From positions 62,001 through 126,000 of the IMG/VR virus record IMGVR_UViG_3300007504_000003: a stretch of DNA of 64,000 nt. The stretch is one strand, 5' to 3'. Numbering within the stretch: the first letter of the stretch is position 1; each line of letters starts with the position of its first letter. Shown here one piece after another: positions 26,568 to 35,215 of the stretch. The notes beneath the pieces were generated by a model. The model had not been told where the DNA came from and did not search any database. It saw only the letters and a list, made by a program, of their open reading frames with translations. The position numbers and the translations under genes were made by a program. Source of the stretch: a virus.

Positions 26568-26595
26568 GTATACGACTGGCCCGGAGATATTTCCC
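26568..26595 (-). promoter_or_regulatory. Candidate phage promoter for the 25944-26549 gene
   Basis: On the minus strand the element starts GGGAAATATC and ends TCGTATAC, 28 bases in all, the same length as the other copies. It ends 18 bases before the start codon, leaving room for the AGGAGG ribosome site. Confidence 0.65.
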
Positions 26596-26661
26596 TAAAA
26601 ATGTCCGGGGTTGCGGCCGGTAGATCCCTGATAGGTTCCACCAGTGTAGAGGAGCCCGCTG

Positions 26662-27549
26662 ATGGGATTCAGCAATCAAGAGCGGATCAACCTGCTTACC
26701 AAGGCGCTGGCCGCCGGGGTGTTGGACGCTAATTCGGTTTCTTCCTGGTATGAGACCTTCTTCCCGTTTCGGTTCATCAACGAGGCGGGGACGGTGTGGA
26801 TGGAGCTGGGGACGCTCAGGGGCTTCCCAGCCGCGAATCTGTCAGCCGCCCAGACGAACGCGGCAGACCCGGCTCTCTCCACAATTTTGGAGGATCGTTC
26901 CGCAGCCGCGAACGCGGTTCGTTTAACCGCGGTGACGGGGACCAACGGTAGCACTTGGGTTGCTCACAGCACCTACAACGACGCCTCTTCAGCCGTCCTG
27001 ACCAACTGGCTCCTCCCGCAGCTTGTTCCGCAGTCTTCTGGGGTGCCTTCCAACGGGTACGCGATTCGCTTGTATGAGGGCGACCCGGCGAGCGGCGGCA
27101 CGGAGATCTCTACGACCTCAGGGACGACCGGGACGGGTGACGAGAAGACTGTCGGCTGGGTCTGGAACTACGCGAACGGGATGCTGCTGCTCTCTGACGA
27201 CTTCAAGGGGAGCGTCTCGGACCCTTACGTGGTCGGGTTCCGGTATGTCGGACGAACGGCTCAGGATACGGAGGATGACCTCCAGACTCTTGAGGCGAGC
27301 GTAGCGACGACCCAAGGAGAAGTCAGCACTCTCCAGTCGGAAATGGCGACGGCTCAGTCAAATATCACGACTCTTCAGTCAGAGATGACCGCTGCGGAGG
27401 CGGATATCGACTCCCTGGAGTCTGATATGACGACAGCGCAATCAGATATTACGACGCTTCAAAGCGACGTAACAACGCTTCGGGACGACGTGGATGCCCT
27501 TCAGCAATCGGCTAATGGGATGGTGGTTCGTTTCGTAAAGGGCGGGTGA
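26662..27549 (+). CDS. Virion structural protein with C-terminal coiled coil
   Basis: A 295-residue protein. Residues 1-205 are a beta-rich domain (ERINLLTKALAAGVLDAN near the start; GFRYVG at its end). Residues about 206-285 are heptad repeats of the LQSxMTTAQSDIT type, a long parallel coiled coil like those in tail fibre or baseplate trimers. The final ten residues are hydrophobic and basic. It opens a run of structural genes with overlapping or near-zero gaps. Trimeric attachment to the virion is inferred. Confidence 0.75.
   Translation: MGFSNQERINLLTKALAAGVLDANSVSSWYETFFPFRFINEAGTVWMELGTLRGFPAANLSAAQTNAADPALSTILEDRSAAANAVRLTAVTGTNGSTWVAHSTYNDASSAVLTNWLLPQLVPQSSGVPSNGYAIRLYEGDPASGGTEISTTSGTTGTGDEKTVGWVWNYANGMLLLSDDFKGSVSDPYVVGFRYVGRTAQDTEDDLQTLEASVATTQGEVSTLQSEMATAQSNITTLQSEMTAAEADIDSLESDMTTAQSDITTLQSDVTTLRDDVDALQQSANGMVVRFVKGG
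27276..27510 (+). repeat. Heptad-coding tandem repeat
   Basis: Degenerate repeats of about 21 to 42 bases that encode the TLQSDMTTAQSDI-type coiled coil at the end of the 26662 gene. Confidence 0.8.
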
Positions 27550-27552
27550 TCT

Positions 27553-29571
27553 ATGCCGCTTGGACAAGCTGGAGATCCCTTCACCTTCCACGTCCTCTGG
27601 TTGGACGCGGAAGGGAGCCCGATGACGGTGACCTCTCCTGCGATCGATATCTTCTACTTCGATAACGCTGGGGATAGGCAGAATCTTGTCACCAGCGGGG
27701 TGATGACTGCCGTGACCGGGGACACGGGGCGGTATGCCTACGTCTACACCGTCAGCTCTTCCTACGACGAGCCCTCACCTGTCTACGGGTTGATGACGGC
27801 GACGGAGACGGCGACGGGGTTGGAGCTGGTGGAAGAGATGGTGGTCGATGTGATCGACCCCAACGCGAGCACCCTGACGGTGAAGAACGAAGGGGTGGTG
27901 CTCAACACCAGCGTGACTAGCATCGATTTCATCGGGGTCGATGTGGAGTCCGACAACCCTTCTGGAGACGCGATCCGGGTCTTTATCCCGCCTCCCAGCT
28001 ATCAGTCTCACTGGAATACTTCGGACGGGGACAACGGGAACCAGTCGGTCACGGAGTCGATCTCCAGAACGACGACTCGGATCCCCGACCCCAGCGGGGG
28101 TGAGGGCTCCCCATTCAAGACAGGCGGGTGGGCTGACTCCAATCAGGACACCACGCTGAGCACCTCAGCGACCTTCACGACTCCGGATGTGACCACGGGG
28201 TTCGGTGGGGACTCCACCATGACAGTGAATGTCTACGACGCAGACGGCTCTACTGTCTTGGAGACCTTCACTACGGCAGCCCTGGACGGGGATGGCTCGT
28301 ATGACGCCCCTAGCGGGAACATCAGCGTCACCTTGTCCAGCTACGGGTCGGATACTCTTCAGTGGAAGGCGAAGGCGTCTGTCGTCGTGGACTTCGACGG
28401 GGTTTTGTCTGACGCTGGCCTCACGGGGGGACGCTGCCACGCTGAAGTGATTCACACCACGGACAGCGGAACCGACGGTACCGGTCCCTACACGTATACT
28501 CAAGACCCGTTCTTTCTGGACAGCAACCCCAGCACCCCAGCGATTAACGGCACCGTTTCGGTGTCCGAGACCGCTGGGCAGGTGTTAACCAAGCATCTCT
28601 CTGGGGTGGAATACTACATCCTCAGCTCGCAGTTCACAGCGTCGGTGACGGATATCGACGGCTTGAACGCCAACAGCATCAGAACGAGCGCGAACCTCGT
28701 CCTGACCGGGTCGGAGTACGGTCTCTCTTCCCTCTCCCACAGCCCCTTCGGGACAGGTAGTGCGAATTTCTCGGGTTGGTCATCTGCGGAGAACCAGGAT
28801 GACGTGTCCTACAGCAACACTGCCTGGGCGATCACCCAGGGGAGCTATCGCTATTTCGGCTCGACCGCGAATATCTCCAGCTATCCCCGGGACCCTTGGG
28901 CTAACGGCTCTACTCAGAACTCGTCCAATGCCTCGATTCTGATCGACACCTACACGTCCAGCTCAAGTGCCCTGGTCGAGAACTTTGACGACGAAGATCT
29001 CCGCCAGGACAGCGGGTTCAACAGCGGGGCCGCAGCGGGCAACTGGACCAGTACGACAGCTCTGGTTTCCGGGGAGGGCTTTGTCCACAACGGGAAGCTC
29101 ATGTCTCCGGAGGCAGCCTCCTACCAGGACTGGTCCAGCTTTCAGCCTTCAGCCGGCGGCGCCAACCCAGACTACTCCGCCTTGTCGGTTCCCGTGAGCT
29201 ATTACCGGACTTTTGAGGACACGTCAGGGGATTCTCGCTCCAGCTTTTCGGTGGTGTTCAGCGGGGCCTTTGTGTCCGACGCGACGACGGATCTCGCCAA
29301 TAGCGACCTGGAGATCTTTGTCAGGCGGGTGTCTTCGCCGCTTGGCGATTCCGGCCCGAGTGCGAATCCGCTCAACCTCCACGGGTCGCTGTACAACTTT
29401 TCCTCATTCGACGACGGGGTCACCAACGGTGATATCCGAGAGGGGTCGTCGTCTGGGAACACCGTGAATGGCACCTTCGGGGGGCTCCCTTGTGAAGATG
29501 GGATCCATGTCCACGTCCGCATCAACGACGCGACGATTCAGATCGACAGCATGACGGTGACCTTCTTCTGA
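27553..29571 (+). CDS. Large beta-rich virion protein (fibre or baseplate)
   Basis: A 672-residue protein rich in Ser, Thr, Gly and Asn, with no enzyme motif and many alternating hydrophobic strands. Residues 1-100 are an immunoglobulin-like or carbohydrate-binding type domain that is paralogous to the whole of the small gene at 30322-30639 (TSPAIDIFYFD versus TSPLIDIFYFD). The rest looks like extended fibre material. It starts three bases after the coiled-coil structural gene, so the two products may work together in a tail appendage. Confidence 0.72.
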   Translation: MPLGQAGDPFTFHVLWLDAEGSPMTVTSPAIDIFYFDNAGDRQNLVTSGVMTAVTGDTGRYAYVYTVSSSYDEPSPVYGLMTATETATGLELVEEMVVDVIDPNASTLTVKNEGVVLNTSVTSIDFIGVDVESDNPSGDAIRVFIPPPSYQSHWNTSDGDNGNQSVTESISRTTTRIPDPSGGEGSPFKTGGWADSNQDTTLSTSATFTTPDVTTGFGGDSTMTVNVYDADGSTVLETFTTAALDGDGSYDAPSGNISVTLSSYGSDTLQWKAKASVVVDFDGVLSDAGLTGGRCHAEVIHTTDSGTDGTGPYTYTQDPFFLDSNPSTPAINGTVSVSETAGQVLTKHLSGVEYYILSSQFTASVTDIDGLNANSIRTSANLVLTGSEYGLSSLSHSPFGTGSANFSGWSSAENQDDVSYSNTAWAITQGSYRYFGSTANISSYPRDPWANGSTQNSSNASILIDTYTSSSSALVENFDDEDLRQDSGFNSGAAAGNWTSTTALVSGEGFVHNGKLMSPEAASYQDWSSFQPSAGGANPDYSALSVPVSYYRTFEDTSGDSRSSFSVVFSGAFVSDATTDLANSDLEIFVRRVSSPLGDSGPSANPLNLHGSLYNFSSFDDGVTNGDIREGSSSGNTVNGTFGGLPCEDGIHVHVRINDATIQIDSMTVTFF

Positions 29572-29609
29572 AGTCGCCGGGGTATTCGGCCTATACATCC
29601 GGGAGGGCA

Positions 29610-29915
29610 ATGAGTCGTTTTTCTGACCCGTTTCGCCTCAGGGTGCTGGAAGACCAGATCCGAATCTCTGTCCGGGTGACGGAGAGGAAGGTGGACGAGT
29701 ACACGTTCTCCATTTCTGAAATCCGGGGGATCACTCTGTCGTTCCCGCCCGGCCCGGAGTGGGTGGAGGCCGGGTCCCTGAAGGTTCGTATCCGCGACGG
29801 GAAGGCGATGATCGGGTTCCAGGTCTCCGCTTACAAGTGGGAGATTTATTCGATGGTCCCCGGCAATCTCGTTCGTTTCCTAGCCCAGCTCCGGGCAGCG
29901 TTGGGGGAGGGCTGA
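29610..29915 (+). CDS. Small hypothetical protein in the structural operon
   Basis: A 101-residue, beta-rich protein preceded by GGGAGG. It overlaps the next gene's ATG by one base (TGATG). I see no motif. A CCTATACATCC stretch about 25 bases upstream could be a promoter -10 element. Confidence 0.68.
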   Translation: MSRFSDPFRLRVLEDQIRISVRVTERKVDEYTFSISEIRGITLSFPPGPEWVEAGSLKVRIRDGKAMIGFQVSAYKWEIYSMVPGNLVRFLAQLRAALGEG

Positions 29916-30322
29916 TGCCTATCGGAAGATCGCCTCGGATTCGGGCCGCCCAGATCAGGTCTTACCTGACCATCGAGGCTTATGGCGTGACTCAGGGGGA
30001 GGTTGTCTCCGTGGTAGACGATGGAGGCACGATGAAGCTGCTTCCTTGCTCGTCAAATCTCTATGCGGACACCTTCTATGGATTCGCGGACGCGACGACG
30101 GCTCAAGGGACCATCCCTACCATCACGGGCAGGGGGTCTCGGGTAACCCCGCTCGTTAAAAACGACGACCCTCTGGTGATCGGTGTCGGCGTGTGGCTGA
30201 GCGACACCGCGGGTCGGGTGGTACAGACACCCCCCTCGTCGGGCACGATTCTCCGGGTGGGGACCGCGGTGACTACGACTGAGATGGTCCTGGCGACAGA
30301 TGCCAAGGTGAGCATCGGTTGA
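29915..30322 (+). CDS. DUF2190-like capsid-associated protein (putative)
   Basis: A 135-residue protein from the ATG overlapping the upstream stop. The pattern EGD/G-V..VVDDGGTMKL.PCSS...GFADATT...TPLVKNDDPLVIGVGVWLS resembles the small beta-barrel head-decoration proteins of the DUF2190 type, in which a cofactor-like turn repeats along the capsid. The match is by eye only. Its stop overlaps the next ATG. Confidence 0.6.
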   Translation: MPIGRSPRIRAAQIRSYLTIEAYGVTQGEVVSVVDDGGTMKLLPCSSNLYADTFYGFADATTAQGTIPTITGRGSRVTPLVKNDDPLVIGVGVWLSDTAGRVVQTPPSSGTILRVGTAVTTTEMVLATDAKVSIG

Positions 30323-30639
30323 TGGCATACACCACCCTGGGTGAGGCGGTGACCTTCACCGCGGTCTTTGTGGACGGGGTCAATGACCCGCTCACGGTGA
30401 CCTCTCCACTGATCGATATCTTCTACTTCGACAGCGGAGGCGACAAGCAAGCCCTGGTGACTGAGCAAGCCATGACGAGCCTGGGATCAGGGCACTACGT
30501 GTATTTCTACACCCCGGTGGGGCTCTCCACAGGCGTGGTTCTCGTGGGGTTCATGCGGGGAACTTCTGATGGGGTCCAGGTTTCTACGGAGCAGAGTTTC
30601 TCTATCCGGTCAAGCGTCCCCCTTAAACTCTCCAGGTAG
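30322..30639 (+). CDS. Small structural protein, paralogue of the 27553 N-terminal domain
   Basis: A 105-residue protein that aligns along its length with residues 1-100 of the 27553 product, including TVTSPxIDIFYFD, GD(K/R)Q.LVT and GxYxYxYT. The nucleotide sequences are also similar over about 55 bases. It looks like a separate copy of a fibre or chaperone domain. Confidence 0.72.
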   Translation: MAYTTLGEAVTFTAVFVDGVNDPLTVTSPLIDIFYFDSGGDKQALVTEQAMTSLGSGHYVYFYTPVGLSTGVVLVGFMRGTSDGVQVSTEQSFSIRSSVPLKLSR

Positions 30640-30648
30640 ATCGTATAC
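30621..30648 (+). promoter_or_regulatory. Candidate phage promoter for the 30655 gene
   Basis: CCTTAAACTC begins the element and TCGTATAC ends it, 28 bases in all. The ATG follows six bases later with no ribosome site, so the message may be leaderless. Confidence 0.5.
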
Positions 30649-30654
30649 AAGACC

Positions 30655-31026
30655 ATGCTCTCTCTTTCCGAAATTGATCGCCGGCTGGTCCGGGCTCACC
30701 AGACGAGCCGAGTCGTCGTTTCCCTGGGTGAAACCATCCGGGAGATGATTTCGGAGGATCCCGAGGTGACTCTGCTCCGGGTTGAGAAGAGGCTCCGGGA
30801 GCTTGGTAGCTCAGTACATCTCCTCGCGGCTCCCCTGGAGCAGATGCGGCCTGGGCTTGAGGCCCGGAACGTTGATGGTTCCCTGGCTTCCTATTGGCTC
30901 TGGATATGCCTCTATCCTCGGGAGCTGGAATCAACCCGGGAGCGATTCGGAATCCAGAGCCCGCAGGAAAATCTCCTCCGGCTCCGGGAGACTGGTTTCC
31001 TCATGCTTCAGGATTCTCATGGTTGA
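30655..31026 (+). CDS. Hypothetical helical protein, possibly leaderless
   Basis: A 123-residue, Arg/Glu/Leu-rich helical protein. No ribosome site precedes the ATG; instead a TCGTATAC element lies six bases upstream. It overlaps the next gene by eight bases. I do not recognise it. Confidence 0.65.
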   Translation: MLSLSEIDRRLVRAHQTSRVVVSLGETIREMISEDPEVTLLRVEKRLRELGSSVHLLAAPLEQMRPGLEARNVDGSLASYWLWICLYPRELESTRERFGIQSPQENLLRLRETGFLMLQDSHG

Positions 31027-31429
31027 TCTCACTCAGCGGTATCTTCAGGAGCCCCTCCTTCACGCCGTCGTGACCGCTCTGGTCAACATCTCGCTGGATG
31101 GGGTGGAAGACCAGCCCGGTCGAACGAAGGACTTCCTCGGGCGAGTCGCCCGAGAGTTTCTGGTCCGCGGAGAAGCGATCCTGGTTCGGGTTGGTGACGA
31201 GGCTGCTTTGATCGCCCCTGGCGCGATCACCGAGCTGGGGTCAGTGCCCATTCTGGAGGGGGTCACCCTGGAGCCCGAGTCCGTCTTGAGGATCTCTCGG
31301 CCTACGGGTCTGGACCCGAGCCGTATCCGGAAGGACACTGATCTCCAGGGAGTCGATATTCCGGTGCTCCGGAACTTCATTCCTCGCACTCTCACGTTCC
31401 TTGGGGACAGGAGGTTGATCGGTGTCTGA
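31019..31429 (+). CDS. Small hypothetical protein
   Basis: A 136-residue protein read from the ATG inside the end of the preceding gene. It has a helical first half and a beta-rich second half (PGAITELGSVPILEGVTLEP). No recognised motif. It overlaps the next gene by eight bases, so three genes in a row are coupled. Confidence 0.68.
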   Translation: MVDLTQRYLQEPLLHAVVTALVNISLDGVEDQPGRTKDFLGRVAREFLVRGEAILVRVGDEAALIAPGAITELGSVPILEGVTLEPESVLRISRPTGLDPSRIRKDTDLQGVDIPVLRNFIPRTLTFLGDRRLIGV

Positions 31430-31805
31430 TTACGAAATCAGCGGTGGGCTCATGTCTCCAGACGGGATGGGCTCCCTGTTTCTGGATGGCTATGCGATTC
31501 CCGAGCCCGTAGATCCCAGGATCGTGGGGGCCCATGTCGGATCGAGTGTGCCCGGCTCCTGCTGCATTCGGGGTGAGAAGGAAGGGCTCCCCGTGGAGTG
31601 GGTGGTGGAGTTCGACTGGCTCTTCGCCTCGTTTACCCCGGACAAGGTGAACCACCATGTCGCAGTTATCTGCGGAACCTTCCCGGTGCATGTGGAGGCT
31701 GTCCACGAGCCGGTCACCGTGACCCTGAGGTGGAAGGACGCAGAGGGGCTCCATGAGGAGGAGCGTCGCTTGGATTCCGGAGTCGCGGAATTCCGCTCCC
31801 GATAG
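31422..31805 (+). CDS. Small hypothetical protein
   Basis: A 127-residue protein from a GTG start that overlaps the previous gene. It contains VPGSCCIRGEK and VNHHVAVICG, three Cys and two adjacent His, but no defined metal motif. It is beta-rich and acidic. The function is unknown. Confidence 0.65.
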   Translation: MSDYEISGGLMSPDGMGSLFLDGYAIPEPVDPRIVGAHVGSSVPGSCCIRGEKEGLPVEWVVEFDWLFASFTPDKVNHHVAVICGTFPVHVEAVHEPVTVTLRWKDAEGLHEEERRLDSGVAEFRSR

Positions 31806-31847
31806 ATTCTCTATAGGGCTTCGTGGTTGAAGCCTTGGAGAATCCGC

Positions 31848-32501
31848 ATGAGTGGCCTGCGTCGAGCTATCATCCGTTTGGCCGCTTCTACGGCGGAGGC
31901 TGACCTCAAGAGCGACTTGCTCCGGTTGGTCGCAGCTCCCGCAAAGGGAGGGCTGTACCTCCGTCCCCAGAACCCGCGTGTTACCGAGAGGTGGAGTGCC
32001 CTTCTGGGTCGAATCCTGTACGATAAGTATGGGTCTGGGGTTGTGAATATCCCAGATGTGTCCCTAGTGGACACGGATCACGGGGAAGAAGTCTTCGTGG
32101 ACATGTACGGGGTCGGGATTTCGGTCAAGAGCCACACCACTGTCCTGGCTTTGCTCGGGGTTAGCTTCTACGATGAGAAGTCTGGGATCGAGGCGGTCAA
32201 GACACTCCAGAAGGATCCGCGTCACCCCCCGCTAGGCTTGTTTCGCGCAACCAAGTATCGCAGCACCCGCGTCTATCCTCCGATGAAGGAGGTCCCCCAG
32301 GGGGGTTCGTCCTACAGAATTCGGGGGGACAAAGTGCAGGTTTCTATAAATCCTGACCGGATTTACGTCAGCGGATCGACGTACCCGATCAAGGATGACC
32401 TCCGGAGTATGGGGTTTCGCTGGGATCGAGACCGCAAGGCGTGGTGGCTGGATGCCCGCCGGTATGACCGAGGCGTTGAGCAGCGCCTCAAGGCAATGTA
32501 G
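31848..32501 (+). CDS. Protein with shared N-terminal module and DUF5710-like C-terminus
   Basis: A 217-residue protein; ATG at 31848 follows GGAG, and an earlier in-frame ATG at 31827 is less likely. Residues 4-23 (LRRAIIRLAASTAEADLKSD) are the shared module. The C-terminal 45 residues (YPIKDDLRSMGFRWDRDRKA..) match the DUF5710 pattern, a small domain found beside phage and plasmid DNA-transfer proteins. CTCTATAGGG lies 35 bases upstream and may be part of a promoter. Confidence 0.75.
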   Translation: MSGLRRAIIRLAASTAEADLKSDLLRLVAAPAKGGLYLRPQNPRVTERWSALLGRILYDKYGSGVVNIPDVSLVDTDHGEEVFVDMYGVGISVKSHTTVLALLGVSFYDEKSGIEAVKTLQKDPRHPPLGLFRATKYRSTRVYPPMKEVPQGGSSYRIRGDKVQVSINPDRIYVSGSTYPIKDDLRSMGFRWDRDRKAWWLDARRYDRGVEQRLKAM

Positions 32502-32510
32502 GGGAGAGCG

Positions 32511-33200
32511 ATGCCCGGTGGAGCAGTCAAGACTCCCGCAGATGAGAAGCGGTGGAGCCGAGCCAAGGAGATCTTCAAGGAGCAGAAGGGCCGAGACCCG
32601 GAGGGGGATGACTATGCCCTGGTCATGCACATCTTCCAGGGGATGAAGCGGACCAAGCATGTCCCCGGTCAGAAGAAGAAGGCTCTCACGGATCTTCGTC
32701 GGGCGGTGATCCGGCTCGCGGCTTCTGAGCCGCAGGAGAGCCCCCTCCGGAAAGCTCTCCTCGCCTCCATGTATGGTCCTGCTCCGACAGAGCGAGTCTC
32801 CCGGCCGAAGGAGGTGAGGAATCCTCGGCCCCTTCGGTACCACAGGTCCAATCGTGATTTTGTGGAGATCAAGAAGGCGGTGGAGGGTTCCATCGTTTTC
32901 TACCAGGAGGAAGACCCGCGGTTCTCCAGCAGCCGACCTGACCCGGAGTTTGACTATCTCATGGTTCTGGCTCACTACCAGAACCCACGACACGGGGTTC
33001 ACTACGTGTGGGAGATGTTCGACCTGGATTCGGACAGCGGGGAGCCTATCTGGGAGGAAGAGGAGGAGGAAGATCCTCGTCGGTGGTGGAGTGTCCAACA
33101 GGCGTGGAAGCACGCTACGGATTCCGCTATCGACACCAGGAACGACCCAGGCGACCCACCGGACTCCTATTTCGAGCAGGGGTCTTACTACAGCTTCTAG
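32511..33200 (+). CDS. Protein with small N-terminal domain followed by the shared module
   Basis: A 229-residue protein. Residues 8-46 (PADEKRWSRAKEIFKEQKG..) are a small helical domain. The shared module comes after it, at residues 62-81 (LRRAVIRLAASEPQESPLRK), so the module need not be at the very start. The rest is acidic and beta-rich, and is related to the next gene (YHRSNRDF versus YHRRQREF). The function is unknown. Confidence 0.73.
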   Translation: MPGGAVKTPADEKRWSRAKEIFKEQKGRDPEGDDYALVMHIFQGMKRTKHVPGQKKKALTDLRRAVIRLAASEPQESPLRKALLASMYGPAPTERVSRPKEVRNPRPLRYHRSNRDFVEIKKAVEGSIVFYQEEDPRFSSSRPDPEFDYLMVLAHYQNPRHGVHYVWEMFDLDSDSGEPIWEEEEEEDPRRWWSVQQAWKHATDSAIDTRNDPGDPPDSYFEQGSYYSF

Positions 33201-33213
33201 CTGAGGTGTTGAG

Positions 33214-33657
33214 ATGGCGAAGGAAACTCTCCGTAGGAGAGCGATTCGGGTCGTGAAGGCTCAGCCGGTGGGGTCACCCTTGCGGCGACACTTGCTCGCA
33301 GCCCTGAAGCAGAGCTACGAGCCCTACCGGGAGTATGAGGATCATTATGAGGATGTGGAGCAACCATTCCCGAGCCGGCTAGCCCCCACTCGGGTGTCTC
33401 CGACCTCCTATCATCGTCGTCAGCGGGAGTTTCAATCCGTCGCTCGGGCGTGGAAGGGTTCCATCAGCTACGGGAGAAAGCGGGACGACTACTTCCTTTT
33501 TCTGGTGGTCTATGAGGACGGGGTCTTCTGGGAAGCCTTTCAAGATGGCGTCTGGGATGGGCCCGTGTTCGATGACAGCTACGACAACGACAGGCCGGAG
33601 TCGGTCTGGAGGCGGGTGGTGACGTCGGTGCTGGAAGACGACGGCTACGACTTCTGA
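33214..33657 (+). CDS. Hypothetical protein with shared N-terminal module, paralogue of the preceding gene
   Basis: A 147-residue protein with a variant module at residues 6-25 (LRRRAIRVVKAQPVGSPLRR). The body matches the preceding gene in YHRRxxxF, GSI.YGR.R and a C-terminal W.RxVTSxLED-like helix. It is convergent with the sulfotransferase-like gene with a 13-base overlap. The function is unknown. Confidence 0.72.
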   Translation: MAKETLRRRAIRVVKAQPVGSPLRRHLLAALKQSYEPYREYEDHYEDVEQPFPSRLAPTRVSPTSYHRRQREFQSVARAWKGSISYGRKRDDYFLFLVVYEDGVFWEAFQDGVWDGPVFDDSYDNDRPESVWRRVVTSVLEDDGYDF

Positions 33658-34364
33658 ACGTGCAACAAGAGATCACGGGCTGAGCCATAGGGCTTGTCGA
33701 ATCCCAGGAGCGCGTTCCCATCCCTGTCCGCCTTTTTCACCCATTCCAGCATCTCGGGATCAAAGACCCCGATAGGGTCGGAGAAACAGGAGCCTGGGCG
33801 GTGCTGAGCGGCGTTCTGGGGCGGGTAAATGTCAGGGCTTACCCTGACCCCTAAGAGGGCTTCAAGAGCCTTGTAGAGGCGGCTGGAGTCCAGCAAGAGG
33901 TCAATCTGGAGGGGAGACCCGAAGGCCCATTCGGTCGTCCAGGTGAACAGCCCGGCTCTTCGATTGAGGAGACTCGGTCGGAAGTCCGGGTCCCCCTTGG
34001 CGAAGTTGTTGACGACCTGGAAGTCTCTCTCCAGGTCGGTGACCTCATTGGGGTGTGTGACCCCATAGAGGAAAGGCTTGAACCCGGGCTCTCCATTGCC
34101 CCAGCTCCGGAGTCGTTCCCGCCCCTCGGCTCCGGAGCTGGCGTGCTGGTAGAGGCTCGCGTACCAACTCCAGGCGTCTCGGTGGGTCCCGAAAACTTGT
34201 CTACCTTCACGCAGAGAGTGGTCAAGTTTTTGGATGCTCTCGTGTCGTCGGATGCCTGATATTCTCTCGGCTCCCAGGCCACGAGCGAGAACCCGGCTGA
34301 CGGACATGCCTCCGGTCTTGGGCATGTGCCAGTAGAGGAAGCTCTCGGTTCGGAGTATCGCCAT
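33645..34364 (-). CDS. Sulfotransferase-family protein
   Basis: A 239-residue protein with the N-terminal sulfotransferase P-loop, PKTGGMS at residues 15-21 (family pattern HxPKTGGTS), which binds the phosphosulfate of PAPS. A second family feature is THRDAWSWYASLYQH near 60-74, where Arg62 and a Ser or Trp contact the 3'-phosphate. The enzyme would move sulfate from PAPS to a sugar or small molecule; the target is unknown. The gene starts with no gap after the sirtuin gene, so the two form an operon. Confidence 0.78.
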   Translation of the reverse strand: MAILRTESFLYWHMPKTGGMSVSRVLARGLGAERISGIRRHESIQKLDHSLREGRQVFGTHRDAWSWYASLYQHASSGAEGRERLRSWGNGEPGFKPFLYGVTHPNEVTDLERDFQVVNNFAKGDPDFRPSLLNRRAGLFTWTTEWAFGSPLQIDLLLDSSRLYKALEALLGVRVSPDIYPPQNAAQHRPGSCFSDPIGVFDPEMLEWVKKADRDGNALLGFDKPYGSARDLLLHVQKS

Positions 34365-35150
34365 CTACTTCATCCCCTCGATCAATCGAGGGAGGAAGGT
34401 CTCGGAGGCTTCACGGAAGTGAATGGCGTACTCCTCCAGAAACTCAGGGAGGGGGCCGGGGTCAATCACGAAGGTGGGGAGGGGTGCGATGGTCGCGGAG
34501 AAGACCGCTTGCTCGGTGATTCCGACCGCGAAGGAAGTCCCGATGAAGATACAGCAGGTCATTTGATCCAGCGCGCTCAAGGCTTCTGAGAACCGGTAGC
34601 TCTCGTGACTTTGGTAGTTCTCGTCAAACCACAGGACGTGGGGGCGAAGGAACTTCCGGCACTTGGGGCACCGAGGGAGGGTCTCCCGACAGGGATTCGC
34701 CCGGAAGGCGGAGAAGAGGCTCTCATCCCATTCGACGAGGCCCCTGGGCTCTCCGTTGACGCAGTGTCGGTTGGTGCAGCGGAGATATCGGGCTGCCCCG
34801 TGGACCTCCATCACGGAGGTAGATCCCGCCGCCGTGTGGAGTCCGTCTACGTTCTGGGTGATGATCTGGAGCTGCGGGATCATTTGCTCCAGGTCCGCCA
34901 GGGCTGTATGGCCGGCGTTGGGTGAGGCCGAGCGGCAACCGTCGAAACGGCGGAGGTACCAGGACCACTGCTTGACGGGCTGGCGGAGGAAAAACCTCCA
35001 GGTGCCCATCTCCAGTACGGTCTCTGACCAGACCGCATCCGGGTCTTGACCGCGAAAAGTGGGGATCCCGCTGGCTAGGCTGATGCCGGCTCCCGTGACT
35101 ACAACAGGTCGGGCGTCAGGTCTCTGGAGCTGCTGGATGAGATCTCGCAT
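34365..35150 (-). CDS. Sir2-type NAD-dependent protein deacylase (sirtuin)
   Basis: A 261-residue protein with all core sirtuin motifs: GAGIS at 20-24 for NAD binding, TQNVDGLH at 98-105, catalytic His117 (VHG), and four zinc Cys at 125, 130, 161 and 164. RPHVLWFDE follows the zinc site as in bacterial enzymes. Sirtuins remove acyl groups from Lys using NAD; the phage target is unknown, though GNAT-type acetyltransferases are also encoded in this window. It is the first gene of a two-gene operon. A weak promoter-like GGTATC lies six bases before the ATG, with no ribosome site. Confidence 0.9.
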   Translation of the reverse strand: MRDLIQQLQRPDARPVVVTGAGISLASGIPTFRGQDPDAVWSETVLEMGTWRFFLRQPVKQWSWYLRRFDGCRSASPNAGHTALADLEQMIPQLQIITQNVDGLHTAAGSTSVMEVHGAARYLRCTNRHCVNGEPRGLVEWDESLFSAFRANPCRETLPRCPKCRKFLRPHVLWFDENYQSHESYRFSEALSALDQMTCCIFIGTSFAVGITEQAVFSATIAPLPTFVIDPGPLPEFLEEYAIHFREASETFLPRLIEGMK

Positions 35151-35215
35151 GGGGGATGATACCGTTTTCGTGGTCAGTAATGGCTTAATAGGTCCGAGTG
35201 GCTGAGGAACAGCCT

